Positions 1-10,825 of a stretch of 64,000 nucleotides of DNA are shown here, one piece after another. This stretch comes from Jaltomata sinuosa (Eukaryota; Streptophyta; Magnoliopsida; Solanales; Solanaceae): NCBI GenBank assembly GCA_003996215.1, contig QJPP01001596.1:1-64000 (forward strand), read 5' to 3'. Position 1 is the first letter of the stretch; each line of letters begins with the position of its first letter. Under the pieces are notes generated by a model. That model saw only the letters and a program-made list of their open reading frames with translations. It was not told the DNA's origin and ran no database searches. The position numbers and the translations under genes are program-made.

Positions 1-471
1 TTACAATAATGTTCTCCAAAATGGCCACCAAAGAAGTGCCAACAAACGAGCAACACTACATAAACCACAACACCAAAAACAAGAGAATAAAAGGAGCAAA
101 AGCACCGAAAAACGCAGCTACTGTTCACGGATGCAAAACTGGAGCTACGGGATACCAAATCCAACTCTGTCAGTTTCTAATCAAAGATTGAGATGAGAGG
201 AACAAGCTGTCCAAAAATCAGATCAATTGGATAAGAAACGAAGCGGGAATCGCAATTTGAAGTTGGCAATTTAGGGCTGAAATTGGGTGCGAAAATCTGC
301 TCTTTCTCTCTATGTGTGGCTGCTGAAAAGAATTATGTGGATGATGAAATAAGACCAAAAAAAGGTCTATATATATGCCCCATAGAATTGGGCCTATGGG
401 CAAAAGTGGGTTGGTCCAAATTGAGCTTTATTTATCCACATAGGAAGGGAAAAAGACCCATAACCCAAACA
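1..471 (-). repeat. 3' LTR of the copia element (truncated by the window edge)
   Basis: Matches 4627-5096 almost base for base, including the TATATATATGCCCC segment near 368-380. The first ~95 bases of this copy, as read on the plus strand, are missing because the window starts inside it. It ends CCCAAACA where the other copy ends CCCCAACA. Confidence 0.95.
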
Positions 472-484
472 ATTCTCCCCCTCA
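472..484 (-). other. Polypurine tract of the copia element
   Basis: On the minus strand a run of purines (GAGGGGGAGAAT) lies immediately before the 3' LTR, the expected primer for plus-strand DNA synthesis. Confidence 0.8.
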
Positions 485-487
485 CGA

Positions 488-3400
488 CTATGTGGAGGAG
501 ACCGCCATCCCGGCGATCATGCAACAATCTTCAAATTTCCATCTTGGCAAAGCTTTAGTTATCATATCGGAACCATTATCATCCGTATGAATCTTCTCAA
601 GTTCAAGCAACTTAGAATCCAACACATCTCGAATCCCATGGTATCTCACATCAATGTGTTTAGACCGACCATGGAATGTAGAATTCTTGCCAAGATGTAT
701 AGCACTTTGACTGTCGCAATAAAGCACATACCTCTCTTGAGCACAACCAAGTTCCCCCAAGCATCTCTTCATCCAGAGCAACTCTTTACAAGCTTCAACG
801 GCAGCAATAAGCTCAGCTTCTGTAGTAGATAGAGCAACACATTTTTGCAACCTAGATTGCCAAGACACAGCTCCCCCTGCAAAAGTAACCAAGTACCCTG
901 AAGTAGACTTGCGAGTATCAACATCACCAGCCATGTCTGAATCAGTATAACCATAAAGAATAGGCTTCCCTGTACCAAAACACAAACTCAGACTAGAAGT
1001 GCCACAAAGATATCTCATGATCCACTTCACAGCATTCCAATGTTCTCTTCCCGGATTAGAAAGAAAACGGCTAACAATACCAACAGCATGAGCAATATCT
1101 GGTCTTGTACAAATCATTGCATACATTAAACTACCAACAGCTGAAGCATAAGGAACTTTCTTCATATCTTCCTTCTCATCATCACTGGAAGGACACTCTT
1201 TCGTGCTCAACTTGAAGTGCATAGCTAAAGGTGTACTGACAACCTTAACATTATTCATGTTGAACCTTCGAAGTACTTTCTGAATGTACTTCTCCTGTGA
1301 TAACCACAACTTCTTGGCCTTTCTGTCACGGACAATCTGCATGCCAAGAATCTGCCTTGCTGGTCCTAAGTCTTTCATAGCAAAAGACTTACTCAACTCT
1401 TGCTTCAACTTTTGAATCCTGCAAGCATTATAACCAACAAAAAGCATGTCATCAACATAAAGCAACACAATAATAAAGTCACCATCAGAGAATTTTTGCA
1501 CAAAAACACAATGATCTGAAGAAGTCTTCTTGAAGCCCTGCTGACTCATAAAAGAACCAAACTTCATGTACCACTGTCTAGGAGCTTGTTTCAAGCCATA
1601 CAAGCTCTTCTTCAATTTGCAAACATAATTCTCTTTTCCCTTGACTTCAAAACCTTCCGGCTGCTCCATATAAATTTCTTCATCTAAGTCACCATGGAGA
1701 AAAGCAGTTTTAACATCCATTTGTTCAATCTCTAAATCTAGACTTGCGGCTAAGCCTAGAACAACACGAATGGATGACATCTTCACAACTGGAGAGAATA
1801 TCTCATCAAAATCAACTCCCTTTTTCTGGTTAAAACCCTTCACAACTAATCTAGCTTTGTACCGTGGAACTGGATTGCCATCTTCATGTTTCACCCTGAA
1901 AACCCACCTGTTTTTTAAAGCTTTTCTGTCTTTAGGTAACTTAACCAAATCAAAAGTATGATTATCATGTAAGGATTTAATCTCATCTTCCATAGCATCA
2001 AACCATCTTTCTTTTTCTTCACTATCCATGGCTTCATCAAGACTCTCAGGTTCTCCCCCATCAGTCAAGAGTACATACTCATTGGGAGAATAACGAGATG
2101 AAGGTAGTTTCTCTCTAGTAGATCTTCTGAGAGAACTCTCTGGAGCATCAATAGCAGCTGGTTGCTGGCCAACCACATCCTCTTGCACTGGAGCATCAAC
2201 AACATCCTGGTCATTCTGAACATGATCATCATCTTCATTATCAACTTGATTTTCATTATTATGAAGATTTTCTTTAGGTGCAGTAGTCAAAGGAACTGGA
2301 TCAATATCAACTAGGCTCTCACTACTCTGAGAATCAACCTTCTCAGTTTTGTCAAAATCTTCAATTGTTTGGTCTTCAAAAAACACAACATCACGGCTTC
2401 TAACAAGTTTCTTCTCAACTGGATCATAGAAACGATAGCCAAATTCATCTTGACCATAACCAATGAAGATACACTGTCTAGTTTTAACATCCAGCTTTGA
2501 CCTTTCATCCTTAGGAACATGAACAAAAGCTTTACACCCAAAGACTCTAAGATGATCATAAGAAACATTCTTACCAGACCAAACTCTGTCAGGGACATCA
2601 CCATTCAAAGCAACAGCAGGAGATAAATTGATAACATAAGCAGCAGTATTAAGTGCTTCTGCCCAAAAGGAATCTGGCAGCTTAGCATCTGAAAGCATAC
2701 ATCTAACTCTCTCAACTAGAGTTCTGTTCATCCTCTCTGCTAAACCATTTAACTGAGGAGTCTTTGGAGGAGTTTTCTGATGCCGAATACCCTTCTCTCT
2801 GCAATATTTATCAAAAGGACCAATATACTCACCACCATTATCTGAGCGGATGCATTTCAATTTCTTCCCTGTCTGTCTCTCAACCAAGGCCTGAAAACCC
2901 TTGAACACATTAAGTACCTGATCCTTGGACTTCAAAGGAAATACCCAGAGTTTGCGAGAATGATCATCAATAAAAGTCACAAAGTAAAGTGCATCACCAT
3001 GAGACCTTACCTTAAAAGGACCACACAAATCAGAATGTACCAACTCCAGCAAATCAAGCTTTCTTGAAGGCGGATGACTCTGAAAGGAAACTCTTTTCTG
3101 TTTACCGGCTAAGCAATGAACACATTTCTTCAACTTTGCTTGTTTCACTCCAGAAAGCAAATTTTTCTTAGCCAAATTGTCAATCCCCTTCTCACTCATA
3201 TGACTTAGCCTTCTATGCCATAATTCTGATGAAGTATCATTCTCCATCAAGTTTACTGAGTCTCTAGAGATGGAGCCCTGAAATACGTACAAGTTAGATA
3301 ACTTGTCACCACGAGCCACAACCATTGAACCTCTAGTAAGCTTCCACTGGCCAGCACCAAGGGTGTTAACATAACCCTCATCATCAAGGTTCCCCACAGA

Positions 3401-4489
3401 GATCAAATTCAGGCGAACATCTGGAGCATGCTTGACATTGTTGAGAACTAATCTCGAACCATTGTTACTTTCTAAGCAAACTGTTCCAATGCCAAGAACT
3501 TTAACTTCACCATTATTACCCATCTTCAACATCCCAAAATTACCTGGAGTATAAGAAGAAAATAATTCTTTCTTGGGCGTGACATGAGAAGTAGCACCAG
3601 AATCCACAAACCAGCTAGACTCATCACGAACAAGATTAATGGCATTCTCACCACAAGCAACAAGAAGATCATCATTAGCAACAACAGCAACACGATTCTC
3701 ATTATCGCCTTCTTTCTTTTGTCGTCTCATATCTCTCTTGTGCTTGTGACAATATTTCATGATATGTCCATTCTTGTGGCAATAGTCACATGTAACATTC
3801 TTGTATCTGGACTTTGACTTGCTTCTACTTGTACCTCTATCATTCTGACCTCTGAACTTATTTCTCCCCCTATCTTCAGTAACCAAAACATCGGAGTGTG
3901 AAGCTGAAGAAGATGAGGCCTGTGATCTTCTTCTCATCTCTTCATTCAAGACACCACTCTTAGCATATTCCATAGTTACAACACCACTGGGAGCAGAATT
4001 AGTCAAAGAAACTCGAAGAGTCTCCCAAGAGTCTGGCAGAGTATTGAGAAGCCAAAGTCCCTGAATTTCTTCATCAAACTTTACACCCATTCCGGACAGC
4101 TGGTCAAGGACACCCTGAAAATCATTTATATGATCAGAAATAGGACTCCCCTCTTTGTACCTGATATTTATCAATTGTTTCAGCAGGAACAACTTGTTGT
4201 TGCCAGTCTTCGAAGCATAAAGTGTCTCAAGCTTATCCCACAAACTTCTGGCATGTGTCTCATTCACAATATGATTTCTAACATTATCTTCAACCCATTG
4301 TCTGATATAGCCACAAACCTGCAGATGCTCAAATTCCCAATCCTCATCATTCATAGATTCAGGTTTGTTAGAAGCAAACACAGGTAAGTGCATCTTCTTG
4401 ACAAATAGAAGATCTTTCATCTTGCCTTTCCAAGTATGATAATTACTACCATTCAAACACACCATCTTGCTCATATTTGCCTCCATCAT
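488..4489 (-). CDS. Copia gag-pol polyprotein (1333 aa), intact
   Basis: Single uninterrupted frame. Visible domains, with rough residues: Gag (about 10-190); CCHC zinc knuckle with spacing C-X2-C-X4-H-X4-C (about 233-247); aspartic protease motif DSGATSHV (about 296-303); integrase zinc-binding and core region starting near LWHRRLSH (about 421) with the catalytic Asp in FIDDHSRKLW (about 507) and DNGGEY (about 551); reverse transcriptase with SLYGLKQAPRQWY and the catalytic YVDD (about 1010); RNase H with TDSDMAGD (about 1179) and ALSTTEAE. Length is normal for copia. The reading starts at two adjacent ATG codons just inside the 5' LTR and primer site. It supplies all functions for replication and integration. 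No catalytic residue looks lost, so this copy could act autonomously. Confidence 0.96.
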   Translation of the reverse strand: MMEANMSKMVCLNGSNYHTWKGKMKDLLFVKKMHLPVFASNKPESMNDEDWEFEHLQVCGYIRQWVEDNVRNHIVNETHARSLWDKLETLYASKTGNNKLFLLKQLINIRYKEGSPISDHINDFQGVLDQLSGMGVKFDEEIQGLWLLNTLPDSWETLRVSLTNSAPSGVVTMEYAKSGVLNEEMRRRSQASSSSASHSDVLVTEDRGRNKFRGQNDRGTSRSKSKSRYKNVTCDYCHKNGHIMKYCHKHKRDMRRQKKEGDNENRVAVVANDDLLVACGENAINLVRDESSWFVDSGATSHVTPKKELFSSYTPGNFGMLKMGNNGEVKVLGIGTVCLESNNGSRLVLNNVKHAPDVRLNLISVGNLDDEGYVNTLGAGQWKLTRGSMVVARGDKLSNLYVFQGSISRDSVNLMENDTSSELWHRRLSHMSEKGIDNLAKKNLLSGVKQAKLKKCVHCLAGKQKRVSFQSHPPSRKLDLLELVHSDLCGPFKVRSHGDALYFVTFIDDHSRKLWVFPLKSKDQVLNVFKGFQALVERQTGKKLKCIRSDNGGEYIGPFDKYCREKGIRHQKTPPKTPQLNGLAERMNRTLVERVRCMLSDAKLPDSFWAEALNTAAYVINLSPAVALNGDVPDRVWSGKNVSYDHLRVFGCKAFVHVPKDERSKLDVKTRQCIFIGYGQDEFGYRFYDPVEKKLVRSRDVVFFEDQTIEDFDKTEKVDSQSSESLVDIDPVPLTTAPKENLHNNENQVDNEDDDHVQNDQDVVDAPVQEDVVGQQPAAIDAPESSLRRSTREKLPSSRYSPNEYVLLTDGGEPESLDEAMDSEEKERWFDAMEDEIKSLHDNHTFDLVKLPKDRKALKNRWVFRVKHEDGNPVPRYKARLVVKGFNQKKGVDFDEIFSPVVKMSSIRVVLGLAASLDLEIEQMDVKTAFLHGDLDEEIYMEQPEGFEVKGKENYVCKLKKSLYGLKQAPRQWYMKFGSFMSQQGFKKTSSDHCVFVQKFSDGDFIIVLLYVDDMLFVGYNACRIQKLKQELSKSFAMKDLGPARQILGMQIVRDRKAKKLWLSQEKYIQKVLRRFNMNNVKVVSTPLAMHFKLSTKECPSSDDEKEDMKKVPYASAVGSLMYAMICTRPDIAHAVGIVSRFLSNPGREHWNAVKWIMRYLCGTSSLSLCFGTGKPILYGYTDSDMAGDVDTRKSTSGYLVTFAGGAVSWQSRLQKCVALSTTEAELIAAVEACKELLWMKRCLGELGCAQERYVLYCDSQSAIHLGKNSTFHGRSKHIDVRYHGIRDVLDSKLLELEKIHTDDNGSDMITKALPRWKFEDCCMIAGMAVSST

Positions 4490-4516
4490 TCAAATTGACT
4501 ATCAACAACAACCAAT

Positions 4517-4528
4517 GCTCTGATACCA
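4517..4528 (-). other. Primer binding site (initiator tRNA-Met type)
   Basis: The minus strand reads TGGTATCAGAGC three bases inside the 5' LTR. This is the classic plant copia primer binding site complementary to the initiator methionine tRNA. Confidence 0.9.
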
Positions 4529-4531
4529 CTT

Positions 4532-5096
4532 TGTTGGGAAAGGCAAGGCACTAACAAAGAATGCACAACAGGGTAGCAGCGGAAGAATACCCAAGTCTAA
4601 ACTTTCCCTTTCAATTTGAACCAAGAGTTACAATAATGTTCTCCAAAATGGCCACCAAAGAAGTGCCAACAAACGAGCAACACTACATAAATCACAACAC
4701 CAAAAACAAGAGAATAAAAGGAGCAAAAGCACCGAAAAACGCAGCTACTGTTCACGGATGCAAAACTGGAGCTACGGGATACCAAATCCAACTCTGTCAG
4801 TTTCTAATCAAAGATTGAGATGAGAGGAACAAGTTGTCCAAAAATCAGATCAATCGGATAAGAAACGAAGCGGGAATCGCAATTTGAAGTTGGCAATTTA
4901 GGGCTGAAATTGGGTGCGAAAATATGCTCTTTCTCTCTGTGTGGCTGCTGAAAAATATTATGTGGATTATGAAATAAGACCTAAAAAAGGTCTATATATA
5001 TGCCCCATAGAATTGGGCCTATGGGCAAAAGTGGGTTGGTCCAAATTGAGCTTTATTTATCCACATAGGAAGGGAAAAAGACCCATAACCCCAACA
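4532..5096 (-). repeat. 5' LTR of the copia element (565 bp)
   Basis: Full-length LTR bounded by TGTTGGG and CCCAACA. On the minus strand it carries a TATATATA-like box near 4995-5003, the probable promoter of the element. It is directly followed on the right by the duplicated sequence that starts GCTTGTTGGG. Confidence 0.93.
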
Positions 5097-5318
5097 GCTT
5101 GTTGGGTGTTCTCTTCATTTTGTACAAGTCAAGAAATCGTGGCGTGATGCGTTTTTCAATGCTTGGCCCGATGTACTCTTACGAGGGGTTGTCTGGTCGA
5201 CACACAAGTTATGTAGAGATTATAATGTTAGAATTGTAATGCAGACTATTATAATGTGAAGGTTGTCGCATTACATTATTTTTGCCTGACATTAGGTTCA
5301 TTTTATTAAAAGCATAAA
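5097..5318. repeat. Direct duplication, copy 1 (period 331 bp)
   Basis: About 220 bp starting GCTTGTTGGGTGTTCTC is repeated at 5428-5656 with scattered substitutions and small indels. The copia LTR ends exactly at the first base of this copy. Both copies contain GTTATGTAGAGATTATAATG and end in a TTTTATTA(A/T)AA stretch. No coding potential. Looks like a fragment of an older repeat. Confidence 0.8.
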
Positions 5319-5427
5319 TATTCTTTTTCTATAACGGCCAGCTTGTGCATGCCTCGAGTAATTCACCGAGTACATGTTAAAAAGTGACTAACAACTTATG
5401 CTGGAATTGGGCCTGGTTTTTGTGTGG

Positions 5428-5656
5428 GCTTGTTGGGTGTTCTCTTCATCTTGTACAAGTCAAGAAATCGTGGCGTGATACGCGTTTTTCAATGCTTGGC
5501 CCGGTGTACTCTTACGAGGGGTCGTCTGGTTGACACACAAGTTATGTAGAGATTATAATGTCAGAATTGTAATGTAGTACATTATGATGTAAGGATTGCA
5601 ACCTTCATATATTATTTTTTGTCAGACATTAAGGTCCATTTTATTATAAACATAAC
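5428..5656. repeat. Direct duplication, copy 2
   Basis: Second copy of the 5097-5318 segment, same orientation. It is preceded by TTTTTGTGTGG rather than by the copia LTR. Confidence 0.8.
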
Positions 5657-7256
5657 AACATAGGAGCTTGAATACTATTCGAAATTCGAATGAACTGCGA
5701 GCGTGGAGGGGCTATTGAACAACTTAAAAAACTAATTATTCAAGTTAAATTTGGTTAATTTAGCTTATAAGACTTTGAAACAATTAGAAAACTACAAAAA
5801 CAAAACGATTCAGTTTGAACAATAAAGAACATTAATCAAGTTCGATCACGATTGGATCTGTTGTACATGCGAAGAAACTCATTAGTTTGAATGGTGAAAT
5901 TTTAAAAGTTTTGTAATACGATTGAAATATCAATTTTATATAATATTTTGCAGATAAATCCCTATTATGAATTATTCTTTTCGTGTAACAAAATGTGGCA
6001 CACACACAAAAAAAAGAACAAACAATAAACTCTATATACACATAGATGCTAATTAATTAGATCGCGTATTTTGACCATAAAATCTTCGTTCACCTGGCAT
6101 ATATAATAGCTACATTAGCTGACACATTATTTTTATTTATTTTTTAAAAATATTTTTTAATTAATTTCTTTAAAACCCTAAACTCTAGCTTTCCAAGCGA
6201 GAGATATCAACACCACGGCTGAGACGAGACCACAACTGAGAGGGTGGGGAAAAAGATGTTAGATACCGCAATGGAGAATAAATTAATTTATATCATGATA
6301 ATTTTTAATTTTTGATCTAATATTAATTTATTTAACTTTGTCACGGTGAAATTATTTTTTCACGTGGCTGAATTTTTAAACAAAAGAGAGAGTATAGTAC
6401 ACACACCATTATATTTTAGTCGATGTGTGTTTTGCTAACCATTGGGTGATTGTTCAGATAGAAAACTCACACTCCCGATAGTTAATGTATAAAACTCAAA
6501 AAATTAAAATAGTTTAATTAGGTGTATTTTTTTACCCTAAACTCTTTGATTTTACATTTATGCTGAAACTGAGAAATGAAAAAAAGCCGAACCAAAAAGA
6601 GAAAAACCAAAATAAGCCAAAAAAAAAAAATGGTTTGAATTGAGTTGCATGCATTTTTTCAAAATCAAAAAACCAAAAAATTGAAACTTAATAATATAAA
6701 ACCAAACCCAAAAATTGAACGTACATCCCTAGTTCAAATTAGGTTAGGTTAAGGACTCAAATTTTGTAGTAAAATTTTTTTACACGACGTTCCCTAAAAA
6801 ACTAATCCTTATTTAATTAGTCTACTTGTTAAATCCTTATTCCATCACAACTCTTTATCATATCAATATTTCGAGGATATTTCGATCGATTAACCTTTAG
6901 TAAAAAATATTCGTGTTTTTATAATATGTAGAAAATGTAAATAGATAGATAAATGATAAATGATATGGCTAATATCAAATCGATGATATTTAGTAATATT
7001 AAAGTTTTAATTATAAGTTATCATAATTATTAAGTTTTTAAAGAATTGCATGCCGAACTTTGACATAAATAGTTAACATATTTAAAAGCAAAGGTGCCTC
7101 CGTCAAGCTTAACTGGAACGGAAATTAAATTAGTTCACAAGTAAAATTTAAATATCCAAAACCTGAATAACATATATGTAAATAATAATATACATGGAAT
7201 CAATACTAATTAAGAAACAAATGATTGTACCAAAAGGAAAAAAAAAAGGTGGTTGT
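5657..7256. other. AT-rich intergenic region, nothing recognisable
   Basis: Low-complexity AT-rich DNA downstream of the F-box gene. A GAAAAAAAGCCGAACCAAAAAG tract near 6577 and the adjoining poly-A run look like degenerate transposon debris. I see no exon, RNA gene or clear terminal repeat. Confidence 0.5.
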
Positions 7257-8663
7257 TTAATTGGGAAGTCGTGGTTGAAACCACAATGGTGGATTAGGGA
7301 AAGGTCGTTTGATCCTTCTTTCTTGCATACAGTAAATACCTGATTGACGATTAAGGATTAGAGATTTTTTGCGTAGAGAATTAAGCGCATCTACAGTAAA
7401 ATAGATGGAATTTGCTTGGCATCCATTGTCACTTGTTGTAGGAATTGAGAAGGAATCGCTATTTGGAGACACAAATAGTGCTTGATCATCCAAACTAGTG
7501 ATAAATTCAAAGTCTTTTACTGTTTTATATGTACCTTCATATCGTTCAATCACTAATTTACTAGTATGATAAGTTTGCAGCAAATAATCATTGCCAGTAT
7601 ACTCGTATAATTCAGAGTCTGGATCATAATCATCATGTTGAGACAATGAATCTGTCTTGTTCCAAATGATAAGCAGCTCTCCTGTGATTGACTTAGCCAA
7701 ATGTACATATTTTAGGCCAGAAAAAGCAATAACATGAAGCTGATTATCAAAAGGACGAATATGATGAGCAGTGTTGTGTTTTACTATATTGATTATTTTC
7801 ATCTTCACCTCGCAACAACCCGTCTTGAGAACAATGACATAATCGATCTCATCACTTATTCTCTTGTCAAAGACAAGATCCTCATTTAAACACTTTAATT
7901 CATCATCCATATTTGAAACAAGAGTGTATAACACACCATTGTGAAATAAAATGCTTTCATACCACTCTATTGGTGTATCCGCAACAAATAATTCCCACGA
8001 TCTCTCTCCTTCTGTAACTCCAATGTTACAATTACAGAATGCCAAAATCTCTCCATCATAGTATTCATCATTCTCCACACCGTCTTCATCATGATTCTCC
8101 AAATCATTCTCCAGACCAGTAAAAGTGGCGACAACTATGAGTTGATTTCTGGTTGAATCATCCATTGAAAGTACGTGAACGATATTGACCATTAATGCGA
8201 TTCTATGGTGCTCAAATTGTGGGTAGAATGGTATTGTGGTCAATGGAGGAAGTTTAACATCAATTTCTGAAATAGGGTCATAAAGGAACATGTCATGGTC
8301 ATGGTTAGGTCCGGTAACAAGAACCAACCAACCATTAGAAGTAGCACAACATAAAGTAGCACCATGAACTAATACCTTGGGGTATGTATTCAAGATACGA
8401 GCAGGAAGTTTAAAATTGTAGAAACGACTATCGGATAAGCTATAGAAGTTGAATCCTATACGATGATTATAGGCACAATCTTTGAGCTGTAAAAGCCAAG
8501 GGACTTCAACATCTACTGGCTTGACGTGTTCGTAAGCAAGCATGGATCTCCATGACTTGCAAACGGCAGCCATGCGCACGTAGTCACCAATGCTTACTCT
8601 TTTCACTATAATCACCATGATTTCTATGAGGAATTCTTCTTGCCATTTGCTTCTAAAGGCCAT
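7257..8663 (-). CDS. F-box protein with DUF295/KIB1-4 beta-propeller-like domain (468 aa)
   Basis: Single-exon gene. The N-terminal 45 residues fit a degenerate F-box: helix-rich, with VSIGDYVRMAAVCKSWRSM, where the V-C-K-S-W-R core is typical of plant F-boxes that bind SKP1 in SCF ubiquitin ligases. The rest matches the DUF295 (KIB1-4) pattern: a conserved NGWLVLV block near residue 109, FLYDPISEIDVKLPPL near 126-141, and a late YLG-like propeller segment. The start is the first ATG (8661-8663), with no upstream in-frame coding seen. An acidic stretch (ENDLENHDEDGVENDEYYDG) around residue 190 is unusual. Family knowledge suggests substrate recruitment to ubiquitination; no substrate can be inferred. 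No introns are needed, as is common in this rapidly duplicating family. Confidence 0.85.
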   Translation of the reverse strand: MAFRSKWQEEFLIEIMVIIVKRVSIGDYVRMAAVCKSWRSMLAYEHVKPVDVEVPWLLQLKDCAYNHRIGFNFYSLSDSRFYNFKLPARILNTYPKVLVHGATLCCATSNGWLVLVTGPNHDHDMFLYDPISEIDVKLPPLTTIPFYPQFEHHRIALMVNIVHVLSMDDSTRNQLIVVATFTGLENDLENHDEDGVENDEYYDGEILAFCNCNIGVTEGERSWELFVADTPIEWYESILFHNGVLYTLVSNMDDELKCLNEDLVFDKRISDEIDYVIVLKTGCCEVKMKIINIVKHNTAHHIRPFDNQLHVIAFSGLKYVHLAKSITGELLIIWNKTDSLSQHDDYDPDSELYEYTGNDYLLQTYHTSKLVIERYEGTYKTVKDFEFITSLDDQALFVSPNSDSFSIPTTSDNGCQANSIYFTVDALNSLRKKSLILNRQSGIYCMQERRIKRPFPNPPLWFQPRLPN

Positions 8664-8792
8664 AAGGACGTATTGAGAGAGAGGATTAAGGATGGAAAAC
8701 CCTAGCCTAATACTTATGGTTACTTTTTCTTTTTCAAGACCAATTAAGTATAAATCTATTTATAAGCAAGAAATCCCACAATTTGATACCAT

Positions 8793-9275
8793 TCCCTCCG
8801 TTTCCTTTTTGTTTTAGAAAACTTTAATTAGGCGTATATTTTTACTAAATTAATTAATATTAGTAATAATGCTATTGAAACTCTAAATTTGATTATTATT
8901 ATTTTATATAGTTATTTAATACTAAAGGTAGAAAGAGAAAAATATAGCAAAATTCTCTTGGTTTCATAAATTGGACAAGTAAATTGAAACAAGGAAAACT
9001 TACATAGATATGTTATATTATAAAATATTTACCATCTATAGCAATAACATTTTTTTCACTGGACACTTATAATATATTTATAATACAGTTTTAATATATC
9101 AATTTTTTTTTCTCATATTACCATTGCAATTAATTCTTTTTGAAAGTGTTCACACTTGTTTGTAAAGTTTCAAAGAATTTTTTTAAGGGGTGAATTAGTA
9201 AGACTAGTTACTTATGTATGATTTTTTAACATTCGTGTAAAAAAAAGTGATCACCTAATATAAAACGGAGGAAAT
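8793..9275. mobile_element. Stowaway-like MITE(s), possibly nested
   Basis: Starts near CCCTCCGTTTCC and ends near AAAACGGAGGAAAT, the TIR signature of Tc1/mariner-derived Stowaway elements. The interior is AT-rich and shares a 150-bp block (9108-9260) with 56865-57050. An internal second end may be present near 8980. Confidence 0.55.
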
Positions 9276-9829
9276 ATTAAAATAACTACATAAATTAGTA
9301 ATAATCACATTTATAATTTCAAAACATCATTAATAAAATTAATTTCATAAAATATAACTTCAATTAAAATATTTTAAAAGAATGTGTCAAGTAAAATGTA
9401 ACAAAGTACAACGACCTACACCTAGATAGTTACAAAAAATTCAAAAGGGTATAGTTACCAAAAATTCTTTTAATAACTTCCAAACTTAAAGTTTCAATAT
9501 AGCTTTAAATAAAAAATCAGAGTAAAAGAAGTCAACCGTACATATGCTATTTATGACAACTAGTTTAGTGTACGTGCGTTGCACGTGTGTATCACAACAA
9601 TATAAAAAATTGCATACAAAAAGACAATAGAGTATATAATATTGCAATTGAGGCCGGTGAAGCTCTTCACCACTCACGTATTTAAATCATTATCTAATAT
9701 GATTAGTGTACACGTGTTGCATTATGTATTACGTTAATCAATAAAAATATATGTGAAACAAACATATCTTTGAAAAATAAAAGTCAACATTAAAATAAAT
9801 ATAAATTTTAATATCTTTACAAAAATAAA

Positions 9830-10420
9830 ATAATACAATAATTGAGATATCAGAACAATACAATTAAATCTAATCTTCACAAAAAAAATTAAAACCCGAC
9901 AAAACATTCATTTACCACCGGTGTTAAGCAACAACAAAAAAAATCTAGTAACAAAGTAAAACCTACAAAAAAATAATGCAATAATCGAGATATCAAAACA
10001 ATACAATTACAATTAAACTAACCTTCACGAAAAATCCTCAAAACCCGACTAAATATTCATCTACAACCTGTATTAAGCAACAAAAAATAATAATCTAGTA
10101 ACCGAATAAAAACTACAATAAAATAATACGATAATCGAGATATCAGAACAATACAATTAAACCTAACCTTCATGAAAAATCCTCATAACCTGATCAAGCA
10201 CATCTACCACCTGTATTAAGCAGAAAAACAACATCTGGTAACAAAATAAAAACTACAACAAAATAATACGATAATTCAGATATCAAAACAATACGGTTAA
10301 ACCTAATCTCTACACAAAAATTCCTCAAAGTCTGACCAAACATTCATCTATCACCTATATTAAGTAGAGAAAATAACAGTAAGAAGAACAACAACATTAT
10401 AAGGTCCTTCACACTTTAAA
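9830..10420. repeat. Tandem repeat, about 4 units of 140-150 bp, inside the Helitron
   Basis: Units are recognised by a GAGATATCA(G/A)AACAATAC anchor at 9844, 9987, 10137 and (as CAGATATC) 10277. Each unit continues through AAACCTAACCTTCA and ATTCATCTACCACCTGTATTAAGCA-like text. The units have diverged from each other. Confidence 0.8.
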
Positions 10421-10489
10421 TATATATATATATATTTTTTCTCCTAGAACAGTTTTTGAAAGAATAGTCGTCGTAAACCTAAATAAAAT

Positions 10490-10825
10490 GAGACATTAAT
10501 AAAAATAATATTAATTGATTAGTTAAAAGAAATTCTAATCCTAAACCTAAACTCCTAAAGTTATGCTTAAATCTAAATACTAATAACATAATCGTATAAA
10601 TAACAAAGAGACAATTAATATAAATAATATTAATTAATTTATCAAAAGGAATCTTAAACCTAAACTGATGTTTAAAGCTAAAAAACATAGTCGTATAAAC
10701 ATATATTTAATGAATTCTATAAATTTAGACTTCTTGTTATATATTAATAATAATAATTGGAGAAAAATAATAAAAAGACGATTTTGTCTAAAGGAGAGAC
10801 TTTTAATGAAGGGTAAAAAGTTCAA
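10490..10825. repeat. Imperfect two-unit repeat within the Helitron
   Basis: The segment AATAATATTAATTGATTAG...CTAAACCTAAACTC...ATAATCGTATAAA occurs twice (from about 10503 and about 10622) with substitutions. No coding potential. Confidence 0.5.

Larger units (their letters stand above)
1..5096 (-). mobile_element. Ty1/copia LTR retrotransposon, Tnt1-like, near complete
   Basis: A complete-looking copia element read on the minus strand. Order on that strand is 5' LTR (4532-5096), primer binding site, one gag-pol frame, polypurine tract, 3' LTR (471 down to the window edge). LTR ends are the short inverted repeat TGTTGGG/CCCAACA. The two LTRs differ at about ten places over the 471 bases that can be compared (counted by eye, roughly 2%), and the polyprotein has no stop or frameshift, so the insertion is recent and may still be mobile. 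The left target-site duplication lies outside the window; the right flank reads GCTTG. Gag, protease, integrase, RT, RNase H order is that of Ty1/copia, and the polyprotein resembles tobacco Tnt1-type elements. Confidence 0.95.

Noticed and set aside
5832..6041. Small minus-strand frame of 69 codons in AT-rich DNA
   Set aside because: Composition is that of surrounding intergenic DNA; no homology, promoter or splice context seen.
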